From: Flavobacteriaceae bacterium
GTDB lineage: Bacteria > Bacteroidota > Bacteroidia > Flavobacteriales > Flavobacteriaceae
Assembly (NCBI GenBank): GCA_026709415.1
Contig: JAPOSZ010000031.1
Coordinates: forward strand, 62,001-126,000
Direction of reading: 5' to 3'
DNA: 64,000 bases
Shown: piece by piece, positions 1 through 8,374 of the stretch
How positions within the stretch are numbered: position 1 is the stretch's first letter
How the letters are laid out: every line of letters starts with the position of its first letter
Position numbers and translations under genes: made by a program
The notes under the pieces: model-generated
What the model was told of the DNA's origin: nothing
Seen by the model: the letters and a program-made list of their open reading frames with translations, nothing else
The model's database searches: none

Positions 1-794
1 TCACGGCATTAAAAAATAGAAAACCCTTGCCTTATCGATGTCGAGACTGTGGCAAGTTATTTAGCATTCGGACAGGAACCCAAATGGAAAAATCAAGACT
101 TCCCTTAAAAGTGTGGGGTATGGCTCTTTATTTATATTTAAAAAATCCCAAAGGGCTAACCTCTGTCTTATTATCCAAGTATTTGGGCATCCGACAAGGC
201 ACGACTTGGATTTTATTGCATAAAATAAGAGAAATGTGTCAATTATCATTGAAAAAGTTTGAAGGAACAGTGGAAGTCGATGAGACCTATATGGGTGGCA
301 AAAGAGCCAACATGTCCAAATACAAACGCATGATGCTTTATCATTTGGGGCGTGGTAGTGATGGTAAGTTCCCCGTAGTGGGGCATTACATCGTGAAACG
401 AATCAAGTGATTGCCAAAGTGGTGGAACACACGGATAAAGAAACCCTCCATGAATTTATTAATGAGCAGACGACATCGGATGCGGTGGTTTATACCGATG
501 AAGCCCGATGTTATCATGGGTTAAATCGAGAGCATGAACGGGTTTGCCATAGCCAACGACAATGCGTCGATGGGGATGTCCATACGAATAGCATTGAATC
601 CTTTTGGGCTCGTGTGAAAAGAGCCTACAAAGGCACCCACCAATTGGATGTCCAAGAAGCATTTACATCGTTATATCCAAGAATTGGCTTGGAAGCATAA
701 CACGAAAAGCATGAGTATATTGGATCGCATGGTCCTATTGGTGAAGAATACCACCAATCATCGATTGACCTATCAAGTATTAATTTTAGGGTAA
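1..794 (+). pseudogene. IS1595-family (ISXO2-like) transposase, broken
   Basis: The window opens inside a transposase of the ISXO2/IS1595 type. The N-terminal zinc-ribbon end (YRCRDCGKLFSIRTGT) is followed by the helix-turn-helix region and then the catalytic start (VEVDETYMGGK). The reading frame breaks twice. Near 390-400 it must shift by one base to continue as LHRETNQVIAKVVEHTDKET. Near 645 an extra T in CAATTGG breaks it again, and the true tail (SKKHLHRYIQELAWKH) runs in a third frame to the stop at 792-794. Between the breaks, YTDEARCYHGL and NSIESFWARVKRAYKG carry the remaining DDE-domain motifs. Family assignment is from these motifs. The element is very probably inactive and its 5' end lies outside the window. 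It borders a restriction/ATPase island, a typical place for such insertions. Confidence 0.85.
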
Positions 795-842
795 TATAGA
801 GTTCAAGATAATTAGTCTTAAAAAATCAACAACATCATTTTA

Positions 843-3170
843 ATGAACGCAACTTCAACAGAACCAACATTTAATCAAGCATTAGCTTCGGTATTAAAAG
901 AAATTATTTGGTATTCTGGGGTAAATGTTTATGCAGAAGCTAGAAATATTATTCAAGGAAGACAACCAGATATTTTTGTAGAATTAAATCATTCTCTTCC
1001 TATTGTTATAGAAACTTCTTATTTACCGGAAGACGCTAATCGTGATGCAGAATCAAGATTAGGATTAGAAACTAATAAGGACTTGGAGATACTATCGGTC
1101 ATTTCAATACACATACCGACAAAATATAGAAATTTCACAGATTTTGAAAAAATAAAAACGGAACTTAAAAAAGGCATTGTTGGGGATATTCGTTATGCGA
1201 TTTATCAATTAAACAAATCGGAAGATAGTATCTTCCGATTTCCTAACTCTGGATTCATAGAAGGGAATGTGTTTGATTTAGTTGATATAATTCCTAAATC
1301 AGTCGTTCCCTCGGATAGAGTCGATGAATTTGCTAACATTGTTGCCGACAGTATACGATCGGCGGCATCTCTTTTAGATAGTTCAACAAATCTGAGCCGT
1401 CTATCTGAATTAGAAAAAGTAGTTGAACAGTATTCACCAATATCTATCATTAAAACCTCAATGGTATTATGGTTAAATGCTTTTTTAGTTCAACATATTT
1501 TGAGTCAAAAAGAGAATCATATTGCAGACCCCATACCTCTTTCTAGACAAGATATACGGTTTGAGGAAGTTAGAGAATGGTGGAAAAAAATAACGGGTAC
1601 CAATTGGTTAAATGTATTTAATCCAGCGGTTCAAACGTTGAATTATATTTATGAAGTTAATCCTGAAAACACTCATAGAGCACTAAAAACAATCATTCGT
1701 TGTGTTAGAGAAATTTTGCGAAGTCATATTGGAGAATATATTCATTTTGGATGTGAGCTTTTTCCGAAAATTAGTGATAATCGAGAAGAATCAGCAGCAT
1801 ATTATACGCAAGAAACAACAGCCGAATTTCTCACAAGAATAACCATTCGAGAGAATGATTTAGAGGAACAAGAATGGCTTCATCCTGATTTTTTCAAAAA
1901 TCATTGCATGGGAGATTTTGCATGTGGAACAGGAACTTTGATTCGTTCATCCTTCAGAAGAATCAATCAAATTCGTGAAACTATGATTAGTAAAAAAGCC
2001 TTATTGGACAAAGAATGTAAAAAAATTGATCAATTGTACTTTCATCAAGATGCGTTAGAACAAGGATTGATAGGGCTAGACATCTCTCCTATTGCCATTC
2101 ATTTAACATCAGCGTCTTTAGTTCAATTAGGAAACACTTACCCGTATAATAACACTCGGATGAGTTGGGTTAAAATGGGAACCCAAAATGGTTACACCGG
2201 TAGTATCGAATATTTACAAGATACGCAAGATCCAAACTTATTTGGATATTTCCAAGATAAGTATGGGGTAGCAAAAGAAAAAGAACTTGGTGATACGAGA
2301 GAAATAGAAAGAGTGGAAGTGGATGATTCTTCTGTTGATTGGGTGATTATGAATCCCCCTTATTCTCGTGCTACAGGAGGAAGAACAAAAGGGTTTGATT
2401 TAGCTCATATAGAAGAAAATCATAGAGAATTGTGTCAAACTCGTTGGGGAAGATTAATAGAAAATGCTCCAGCTAAAAAAACTTCTGGAATGGCAGCAGC
2501 TTTTCTTGTTCTGGGAAGAAATAAGTGTAAAACATTTGGTCGAATGGGGTTTGTTTTACCTCTAACTTTTGCCATGGGAAATTCATGGAGTGATACTCGT
2601 AGAATGTTTGAATTAGAGTTTACAAACATCATTGCAATAACGACAGAAATAGAAAAGGCTTGGGGAGAAACTTCATTATCAGCGGATACAAAACTTGGAG
2701 AAATGCTTTTAGTCGCTCAAAGAAAACCACAAGAACCAGCATACAGTAAAGAAAAATTCAATAATGGGTTTGAAAATCCCCAAAAAATCTATTGCGTCAC
2801 ATTAAGTGAACCCATTATGAAACAAGGAATAGCTTCGATTATTGCTGATGAAATTTATCAAGTCATCGATGAAAACAGAGAATCTGATTTCAATCGAAAC
2901 TTACCGATTCAAGTCGGTGATCAAAAGATAGGAAGTTTATACACATTTAAAAGTTTAGGTCAAGGTTCTCCTTGGTATCCATTAGGCGTTAAAAACGGAG
3001 ATTTAACACGAGTGGCTAATCGATTAATCCAAGGCTACACTGACTACGACGGCGAGTCTTTTGAAATGAATCATTCCATGACAACCATAGGTAATATGGT
3101 TGAAGTTGGTATCGGCAATGACCTGATTGGATCGTTAGCAAACTCCAGATCAAAAAGGGGGGGGGTATGA
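843..3170 (+). CDS. Type IIG-like N6-adenine DNA methyltransferase, N-terminal and catalytic part (frame ends after a G9 tract)
   Basis: This 775-residue frame encodes a class I SAM-dependent DNA methyltransferase. Motif I is GDFACGTGTL (about residue 357) and the adenine-methyltransferase motif IV is NPPY (about residue 505). The first ~150 residues (GRQPDIFVEL then IVIETSY) have the spacing of a PD-(D/E)XK nuclease-like domain, but the usual E-x-K is not present, so cleavage activity is uncertain. The frame stops at 3168-3170, just after nine consecutive G (3157-3165). Removing one G joins it, as SKRGGYDVYEL, to the next 215 codons, giving a protein of about 985 residues with a C-terminal target-recognition domain. 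This is the usual length and order for single-chain restriction-modification enzymes. The neighbours are a transposase remnant, an ATPase and a second restriction-gene remnant. Confidence 0.8.
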   Translation: MNATSTEPTFNQALASVLKEIIWYSGVNVYAEARNIIQGRQPDIFVELNHSLPIVIETSYLPEDANRDAESRLGLETNKDLEILSVISIHIPTKYRNFTDFEKIKTELKKGIVGDIRYAIYQLNKSEDSIFRFPNSGFIEGNVFDLVDIIPKSVVPSDRVDEFANIVADSIRSAASLLDSSTNLSRLSELEKVVEQYSPISIIKTSMVLWLNAFLVQHILSQKENHIADPIPLSRQDIRFEEVREWWKKITGTNWLNVFNPAVQTLNYIYEVNPENTHRALKTIIRCVREILRSHIGEYIHFGCELFPKISDNREESAAYYTQETTAEFLTRITIRENDLEEQEWLHPDFFKNHCMGDFACGTGTLIRSSFRRINQIRETMISKKALLDKECKKIDQLYFHQDALEQGLIGLDISPIAIHLTSASLVQLGNTYPYNNTRMSWVKMGTQNGYTGSIEYLQDTQDPNLFGYFQDKYGVAKEKELGDTREIERVEVDDSSVDWVIMNPPYSRATGGRTKGFDLAHIEENHRELCQTRWGRLIENAPAKKTSGMAAAFLVLGRNKCKTFGRMGFVLPLTFAMGNSWSDTRRMFELEFTNIIAITTEIEKAWGETSLSADTKLGEMLLVAQRKPQEPAYSKEKFNNGFENPQKIYCVTLSEPIMKQGIASIIADEIYQVIDENRESDFNRNLPIQVGDQKIGSLYTFKSLGQGSPWYPLGVKNGDLTRVANRLIQGYTDYDGESFEMNHSMTTIGNMVEVGIGNDLIGSLANSRSKRGGV
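3157..3165 (+). repeat. G9 homopolymer inside the methyltransferase gene (candidate phase-variation tract)
   Basis: Five A are followed by nine G. With eight G the methyltransferase frame stays open into its C-terminal domain; with nine, as here, it terminates two codons later. Long G tracts inside restriction-modification genes are a known slipped-strand switch in other bacteria; applying that here is inference. Confidence 0.6.
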
Positions 3171-3813
3171 CGTATACGAGTTATCAGAAGATGATGACTT
3201 AGAGCAAAGTGATTTGATGCTGTGGAATTTAAATGGAGAAAATCAAAGATCATTGATCGTTCATCCAACTCATAGAGGTGTTCCATCAAATCGAGTTGAT
3301 GATGACGAAATAGAAAGAATCAGGGGCCAACGAAGTCGCTTATTTTACAATCGTGGTATGCGATGGGCAACTCAATCCGTATTATGTGCCACCACTCCAA
3401 ATAGAAATCATGGAGGTGTCAGTTGGTCAGCACTAATTCATACTAATGAAGATTTGTGTTTTGTTTTATCCCTATGGCTGAATTCGACAATCGGGTTTTT
3501 AATTCACTGGACTCAAGGAATGCGTCAAGATCCTGGTCGAGCAAGGGTTGGTTCTAAAGCAGTTTCAGAAATTCCTATTCCAAATTTTGAAGAATTATCT
3601 GAAAATGATATTCAAAAGGCCAAAAATTACTTCAATGAGTTATCATCTTCACCATTGGATGTCTGCACTAATGTACACATCGATGCAAACCGAATATCGA
3701 TTGACAATGCCATTCTTGATGTCATGGGAATACCACAAGCACAACCAATTCTTGATAGAATCAGAGAACTATGGTCTCAAGAGCCGACTTTAAGAGGTAT
3801 CCATAGATCTTAA
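3166..3813 (+). CDS. C-terminal (target-recognition) part of the Type IIG-like methyltransferase, out of frame
   Basis: The frame beginning YDVYELSEDDDLEQSD directly after the G9 tract runs to a stop at 3811-3813. It looks like the end of a TaqI-like specificity region: LFYNRGMRWATQS, then LSLWLNSTIGFLI and RARVGSKAVSEIPIPNF resemble the segments that follow the catalytic domain in Type IIG and class I methyltransferases. It has no credible start of its own; the first ATG (3214) is 16 codons in. I therefore read it as the second half of the 843 gene and not as a separate gene. As written, the enzyme would lack target recognition unless slippage restores the frame. Confidence 0.7.
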   Translation, partial: YDVYELSEDDDLEQSDLMLWNLNGENQRSLIVHPTHRGVPSNRVDDDEIERIRGQRSRLFYNRGMRWATQSVLCATTPNRNHGGVSWSALIHTNEDLCFVLSLWLNSTIGFLIHWTQGMRQDPGRARVGSKAVSEIPIPNFEELSENDIQKAKNYFNELSSSPLDVCTNVHIDANRISIDNAILDVMGIPQAQPILDRIRELWSQEPTLRGIHRS

Positions 3814-3860
3814 AGGAAGTTTCGTAAGCGATATGGGTGGATAATGAACTTTAATGAAAC

Positions 3861-3889
3861 TTTTCTAATTCTATCATCAAAATAGAACT
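3861..3889 (+). promoter_or_regulatory. Leader shared by two HENIPL small genes (copy 1)
   Basis: TTTTCTAATTC, then TCAT and AAAAT, precede the ATG at 3890. The same order of blocks precedes the ATG at 5366. No function is known. Conservation across two diverged copies suggests a promoter or translation leader, or the edge of a duplicated cassette. Confidence 0.35.
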
Positions 3890-4068
3890 ATGACAAAACA
3901 ATCGAACAAAAAAGACCTTTTGAGGAATTACCGAATTACGAAAAGATTCCTTTAGAGTTGTATCTAAGAGTTGATCGTGTGATGGGAGAAGTGTTTAAAA
4001 AAGCCAATGTCCATTCCGATGGCTCTGCCATCCCCAAATCACAAAGAACTCATTCAAGGAATACATAA
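3890..4068 (+). pseudogene. HENIPL-family small protein, copy 1 (frameshifted)
   Basis: I do not recognise this family from any database. From ATG 3890 the frame reads MTKQSNKKD and soon stops. If one A is added to the A6 tract at 3908-3913, it reads KKRPFEELPNYEKIPLEL, then YLRVDRVMGEVFKKAN, and ends HSRNT at 4066-4068, about 59 residues in all. Two other loci in this window (5366 and 54918) encode the same pattern, PN(H/Y)E(N/K)IPL followed by V..VM..VF. The family is small, charged and without membrane segments. This copy points towards the end of the ATPase gene on the opposite strand, 14 bp away. I am confident the three copies are homologous; the function is unknown. Confidence 0.6.
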
Positions 4069-4082
4069 GTCCCATTAGAATA

Positions 4083-5204
4083 CTAATAACCAGGTCCTAT
4101 ATTCGGATTTTTTCCATAATGGTGACAAAACCAATCTTTCATTGAAGGCATCGAGACTCGATACCCATGTTCATCCACTTGATGAAAAATCCCCCGTTGC
4201 CACGCTTTTTCAAAGAGTTGATCGGCTTTTTCATAATTTAAAGTTTGTTCAAAAAAAGCAATCACTTCTTGATCCGTGAAAAGATTTTTTTTAGGATGTT
4301 GTTTGAAAAATGAAACCACCAAATCCGCTTCTGATGTTCGAAGTCCTTTGATGCGTTTACGATAATATTCAAAACGAGATTCGTTGCCTAATGTTAAAAC
4401 TTTCTTCAATCCTGTGTCATTCAAGACTTTGTTTTGTTGACTGTATTCTGCTGCAATGCTTCCGTACGTCACAATATGCTTCGGATACCCTTGGGTGTGC
4501 TGTTGGCAAGCATCAATCCATTTCTGCAAATATGGATGTTTGGGATCTACCGATCCTTCGATGGTTAAAAAGTCACGAAGAATTTGTTCTTCATAATGGG
4601 GTTCTAAAGCCTCTAAGGTCACGGCACTATGATTCGCAAATCGAGAAATTCCGAGATTTTTTAAGATTTCAGAAGTCGTTCCTAAGCCTGCTATTAAAAA
4701 AATAAAGCCATGTTGGACTTGAGCATTGTGAAAAGCATCCAAGACATCAATGAGTAAGCGTTGTTGTTCTGCTTGGATACTGGGATGCCCTAATCGTTGG
4801 GCTTCATCCATGATTAACAGCATGGGTTTATTCAACTGATTTAAAGTTTTTTCAAAACTTCGAAAGGTTAAATCCAGTTCTGTTCCAATCGTCAATCCTT
4901 GAAGTTTCACACCGACTTTAAAAGTTTCGGGTTGATACCAACGTTCTAAACCTAATTGATGGCGTAAGGAGGCTAAATCATAAAGGGAACGAGTGGGAAT
5001 CCAAACGACAGACCAATCATTCGCTTCGCTATCTTGCTGAATTTGTTCTAATAATGCCGTTTTCCCAATACCTGGAGATCCTTCCATTAAAAAAGAAGTG
5101 CCTAATTGTTGTCGGATCGAAGCTTTCAAAAGATCATTGACTTGATCTCGTTCTTTTTGACGACCGTAAAAATAAGGAGCTTTTCCTCGATCAATCCATG
5201 CCAT
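4083..5204 (-). CDS. P-loop ATPase of the repeated 'RGKA-FHGR' family, paralogue 1
   Basis: This 373-residue protein is one of five paralogues in the window. The N-terminal signature is DRGKAPYFYGR. Walker A is GSPGIGKTALLE (about residue 42), Walker B is LLIMDEAQRLG (about 128), and a sensor-like stretch IAGLGTTSEILK ends in GISRF (about 184), whose Arg could act as an arginine finger. The C-terminal third (YYRKRIKGL, then GYRVSMPSMKDW) looks like a winged-helix end. This layout resembles AAA_16/ORC-like or archaeal-type ATPases that work as regulatory switches. No signal peptide or membrane segment is visible, so it is probably cytosolic. It is flanked on the opposite strand by two HENIPL small genes. 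Role unknown; defence, plasmid-type maintenance or regulation are all possible. Confidence 0.7.
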   Translation of the reverse strand: MAWIDRGKAPYFYGRQKERDQVNDLLKASIRQQLGTSFLMEGSPGIGKTALLEQIQQDSEANDWSVVWIPTRSLYDLASLRHQLGLERWYQPETFKVGVKLQGLTIGTELDLTFRSFEKTLNQLNKPMLLIMDEAQRLGHPSIQAEQQRLLIDVLDAFHNAQVQHGFIFLIAGLGTTSEILKNLGISRFANHSAVTLEALEPHYEEQILRDFLTIEGSVDPKHPYLQKWIDACQQHTQGYPKHIVTYGSIAAEYSQQNKVLNDTGLKKVLTLGNESRFEYYRKRIKGLRTSEADLVVSFFKQHPKKNLFTDQEVIAFFEQTLNYEKADQLFEKAWQRGIFHQVDEHGYRVSMPSMKDWFCHHYGKNPNIGPGY

Positions 5205-5333
5205 GTTTCAAAAATACAAAAACGCCCAATGGTGGAGTTGGTATTAACAAATCAAGTGGAGTTGGCGGGAATCGATTCATGCCTTAAAAAGCGTCTAATT
5301 GGAACATTTTGAATTTGAACCCCATCTAATTTA

Positions 5334-5365
5334 GTTTTTCTAATTCCGTCATTTAAAATCAAATC
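5334..5365 (+). promoter_or_regulatory. Leader shared by two HENIPL small genes (copy 2)
   Basis: TTTTTCTAATTC, TCAT and AAAAT occur in the same order and spacing as upstream of the 3890 gene. This leader lies between the divergent ATPase (start 5204) and the small gene (start 5366). Confidence 0.35.
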
Positions 5366-5533
5366 ATGGCGAAAAAACCTGCCGAGAAATTACCTTTTGA
5401 ATCATTACCCAACCATGAAAACATTCCTTTAGCATTGCACTTAAAAGTGCATGCGGTGATGAGTGATGTCTTTCGTGAAGATAAGAATGAATCAAAGCCG
5501 AAACTACCATCAGACCGATCTATTTTAGGTTAA
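5366..5533 (+). CDS. HENIPL-family small protein, copy 2 (intact)
   Basis: An intact 55-codon gene, MAKKPAEKLPFESLPNHENI, continuing IPLALHLKVHAVMSDVFRED and ending DRSILG at 5531-5533. It shares PNHENIPL and the V-x-x-VM-x-x-VF core with the genes at 3890 and 54918. It is soluble, charged and helical-looking. It is divergent from the ATPase at 4083-5204, with 161 bp between the start codons. Just after the stop lies the block CAAGTCCCA, which also follows the other two copies (TAAGTCCCA). The function is unknown. A partner or regulator of the neighbouring ATPase is my inference from repeated association only. Confidence 0.6.
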   Translation: MAKKPAEKLPFESLPNHENIPLALHLKVHAVMSDVFREDKNESKPKLPSDRSILG

Positions 5534-5556
5534 GCGTACAAGTCCCAAAATTTTTT

Positions 5557-5927
5557 ATGAGCATTATCAAAATTCTTGAAAAGCATAACAAACTCGCCCT
5601 ATCCAATAGGGACAAGGGAGATCGGTTTGAAAAATTAATCCTTGGTTATTTTAAAACCGATCCCACATACACGAGCCAGATTAAACATATATGGCCGTGG
5701 CATGATTTTCTTTTGGTTCTACCGCCATTTGGTGGGTCATGAATCAATATCAAGTCAATAGACCTCAATCGGCTCATAAAACCAAAAGCATTCCCAACGA
5801 TCCAAACATCTATGCTCAAGAAAAAGGTAATCCGAGATATATTCATGATTTGCTATTAAACGTCATGACGTTGAGTGTCAAAACGATGGATATGATTGAA
5901 AAACTCAAAAAAATAAACATTGATTGA
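5557..5927 (+). pseudogene. Type ISP-like restriction enzyme/helicase, internal-deletion remnant
   Basis: Two pieces of one gene remain. The first, from ATG 5557 (MSIIKILEKHN, then GDRFEKLILGYFKTDPTY and IKHIWPWHDF), matches the conserved N-terminus of Type ISP-like single-chain helicase/methyltransferase restriction enzymes. The second, in another frame from about 5718 (STAIWWVMNQYQV, then NDPNIYAQEKGNPRYIHDLL and SVKTMDMIEKL), matches their extreme C-terminus (normally RY.V..D..SGI.NDPN, then NPRYI.DLLL). The family is normally well over 1,000 residues, so almost the whole nuclease-helicase-methyltransferase body has been deleted. Motif matching is from memory of the family and is fairly secure for both ends. 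Confidence 0.6.
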
Positions 5928-5987
5928 GTAGAATAAAATCCCGTCTTGAAAATATTCTTACACATTCTACTTCATTTTTTGATGAAC

Positions 5988-6021
5988 TTTGGCATTTGAT
6001 GCTTCATTTAGTATAAATTTG
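5988..6021 (+). promoter_or_regulatory. Bacteroidota-type promoter for the TPP-riboswitch transcript
   Basis: TTTG at 5988-5991 and TAAATTTG (TAnnTTTG) at 6014-6021 are separated by 22 bases. This arrangement would place the transcription start just before the riboswitch that begins near 6030. Confidence 0.5.
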
Positions 6022-6029
6022 TACCGTCT

Positions 6030-6105
6030 CAAAGGGGTGCTGTTAAGGCTGAGATAATACCCATTGAACCTGGGCAAGTAATGTTGCCAAGGGAATTGTA
6101 GGATA
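6030..6105 (+). promoter_or_regulatory. TPP riboswitch (THI element)
   Basis: The conserved THI-box blocks occur in order: GGGGTGCT (6034 on), GCTGAGATAATACCC, TTGAACCTG, and TAATGTTGCCAAGGGAA. This is the thiamine-pyrophosphate aptamer, which represses expression when TPP is bound. A small AGAG/CTCT hairpin followed by T residues (about 6117-6140) may form part of the expression platform. The riboswitch leads into the TonB-dependent receptor at 6155, marking that receptor as a thiamine or TPP importer. Confidence 0.93.
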
Positions 6106-6154
6106 ATTTTTTAACGAGAGTAATGACCTCTTTTATTCTCCTATTGTCAATGAG

Positions 6155-8374
6155 ATGTCATCAAAACTTTTTTTATTAATCTTTCTTTTTTCGATTTTCC
6201 CATTAGTGGCTCAACAAAGCAGTCAGCAAGCTGCCGATACGCTCAATGTTGTTCAATTGAATGAAGTACAACTAGAAGGGATTCGGGCCACCGAGTTAAC
6301 ACCTTTTACTTTTTCCAATGTGACCAAAGAAGAGGTTCAACCAAGAAATCTAGGTCAGGATATTCCCATTCTGCTGAATTTTTTACCCTCTGTAGTCACC
6401 ACAAGTGATGCTGGAAATGGCATTGGCTACACCTCTATGCGTGTTCGAGGAAGTGATGCCACAAGAATCAATGTGACCATCAATGGGATTCCTTATAATG
6501 ATTCTGAATCCCATAATACCTTTTGGGTGGATTTGCCAGACTTTGCCTCAAGTGTTGAAAGCTTTCAACTCCAACGAGGGGTTGGCACTTCCACCAATGG
6601 GACGGCTGCCTTTGGAGCTAGTTTAAATATCGAAACTAGAGATATCAGTATTCAACCATTTGCTGAAATTTCCAATTCTATAGGTAGCTTCAATACCATT
6701 AAAAATACGTTAAACTTTTCTAGTGGTTTATTGAATGACCAATTTGAATTATCGGGACGATTATCACGCATCAAATCCGATGGTTATATTGAAAGAGCAA
6801 GTTCTGATTTGGATTCCTATTTTCTTCAATTAGCATATCAAAATCCCAAGACCTTCATTCGATTGTTATTATTTGGAGGGCATGAAACAACTTATCAATC
6901 TTGGTATGGAATTGATAGTAAAACATTAAAAAGAAACAGACGCTATAATCCTGCAGGTGAAATCTATGATACATTGGGGAACTCAACAGGGTTTTATGAT
7001 ACTCAAGTTGATGATTATACCCAAGATCATTATCAGTTTTTGCTGAATCAACAGCTTAAAAATAATTGGAATTTAAGACTCGCTCTGAATTATACCTATG
7101 GTAGAGGATACTATCAAGAATATAATGATGTTTATGCCACTCAAAACATCCACTTCGGAGATAACATCAATTTCAGTTACCTGCAAATTCCTGAATTAAC
7201 CATCGGTCAAGAACAAATCAGTATCACCGAAAATATCACGAGAAAGTGGCTAGATAATCATTTTTATGTGTCCACCCTGGGGCTCAATTATACCAACCAT
7301 ACAATGCGTTTGAGTTTTGGTGGATTATTAAGCCACTATAGCGGAGATCATTTTGGGGAACTCCTTTGGGGACATCAATTGGGAGCTATTCAACCCCATC
7401 ATCGTTTTTATGAAAACCTTGGTCTGAAATATGAACAAAGTGCTTTTGGTAAACTGAATTATTTCATCAATGATCATCTTTCATTTTACATTGATCTTCA
7501 GTTAAGGTCGATTCAATACGAAGTTGAAGGCCAAGCCGCAGGTCCAGAAACTTTTGAAGTGGATGATTCCTTTTCATTTTTCAATCCCAAATTTGGTCTT
7601 ACTTATAATACCAGTAATCAAACCAAGTTCTATTTTTCTTATGCCAAAGCGCATCGTGAACCCAATCGGACAGATTTTGAAAATGGAAATCCTGTCCCTG
7701 AAGAATTGGATAATTATGAATTGGGGGTTCGATCTTTCGCAGATCGAGGGCAATGGCAAATCAACTTGTATTATATGGATTATACCAACCAGCTCATTCT
7801 GACGGGTCAGTTAGATGAAGTAGGGGCTCCCATTAGAGAGAATATAGGAAAATCTAGAAGATTCGGGGTTGAAATAGAAAGCAGTTTGGCTTTAACTCAT
7901 CGAATCCATTGGCAAACAGCCATCACATTAAGTAGTAATCAAAACATCGATTACTATTTTCAAAGAGATGGACAATTGGAAAATTTAGGGAATACCCATA
8001 TTTCCTATTCTCCCAATTTTATTGGAGCTAATATTTTGCAATATTCATTGGATAAAAACACATCAATCAATTTATTATCAAAATATGTATCGTCTCAATA
8101 TATGGGAAATATTGATTCTGAAAAGTCAAAACTCGATGGTTATTTCATCAATGATTTGAATTTTGTTTACCATCTAAAGCCGAAAAGGGGGCTCCAAGAA
8201 TTGGAGTTATCCTTGATCGTCAATAATGTCTTGGATCAAGAATATATTTCCAATGGCTACTTCTATACCTATGATGATGATACAAATCCTGACCAATTAG
8301 TGACGATTGAAGGAGCAGGATATTATCCTCAAGCTCAAATCAATTGGCTATTGGGGATTAGAATGACGCTTTAA
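6155..8374 (+). CDS. TonB-dependent outer-membrane receptor, predicted thiamine/TPP uptake
   Basis: A 739-residue outer-membrane receptor. The signal peptide (MSSKLFLLIFLFSIFPLVAQ) is followed by a plug domain (about residues 45-150, with MRVRGSDATRINVTINGIPY and LQRGVGTSTNGTAAFG) and a 22-strand-type barrel ending in the aromatic-rich C-terminus INWLLGIRMTL. There is no CarboxypepD-like N-terminal extension. The TPP riboswitch directly upstream, preceded by a good promoter, indicates that it imports thiamine or a phosphorylated derivative when TPP is low. This is established for riboswitch-controlled TonB receptors in Bacteroidota. ThiL, which makes TPP from thiamine phosphate, is encoded elsewhere in this window (59.3-60.4 kb). 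The gene tail overlaps the end of the convergent 8371 gene by 4 bp. Confidence 0.88.
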   Translation: MSSKLFLLIFLFSIFPLVAQQSSQQAADTLNVVQLNEVQLEGIRATELTPFTFSNVTKEEVQPRNLGQDIPILLNFLPSVVTTSDAGNGIGYTSMRVRGSDATRINVTINGIPYNDSESHNTFWVDLPDFASSVESFQLQRGVGTSTNGTAAFGASLNIETRDISIQPFAEISNSIGSFNTIKNTLNFSSGLLNDQFELSGRLSRIKSDGYIERASSDLDSYFLQLAYQNPKTFIRLLLFGGHETTYQSWYGIDSKTLKRNRRYNPAGEIYDTLGNSTGFYDTQVDDYTQDHYQFLLNQQLKNNWNLRLALNYTYGRGYYQEYNDVYATQNIHFGDNINFSYLQIPELTIGQEQISITENITRKWLDNHFYVSTLGLNYTNHTMRLSFGGLLSHYSGDHFGELLWGHQLGAIQPHHRFYENLGLKYEQSAFGKLNYFINDHLSFYIDLQLRSIQYEVEGQAAGPETFEVDDSFSFFNPKFGLTYNTSNQTKFYFSYAKAHREPNRTDFENGNPVPEELDNYELGVRSFADRGQWQINLYYMDYTNQLILTGQLDEVGAPIRENIGKSRRFGVEIESSLALTHRIHWQTAITLSSNQNIDYYFQRDGQLENLGNTHISYSPNFIGANILQYSLDKNTSINLLSKYVSSQYMGNIDSEKSKLDGYFINDLNFVYHLKPKRGLQELELSLIVNNVLDQEYISNGYFYTYDDDTNPDQLVTIEGAGYYPQAQINWLLGIRMTL

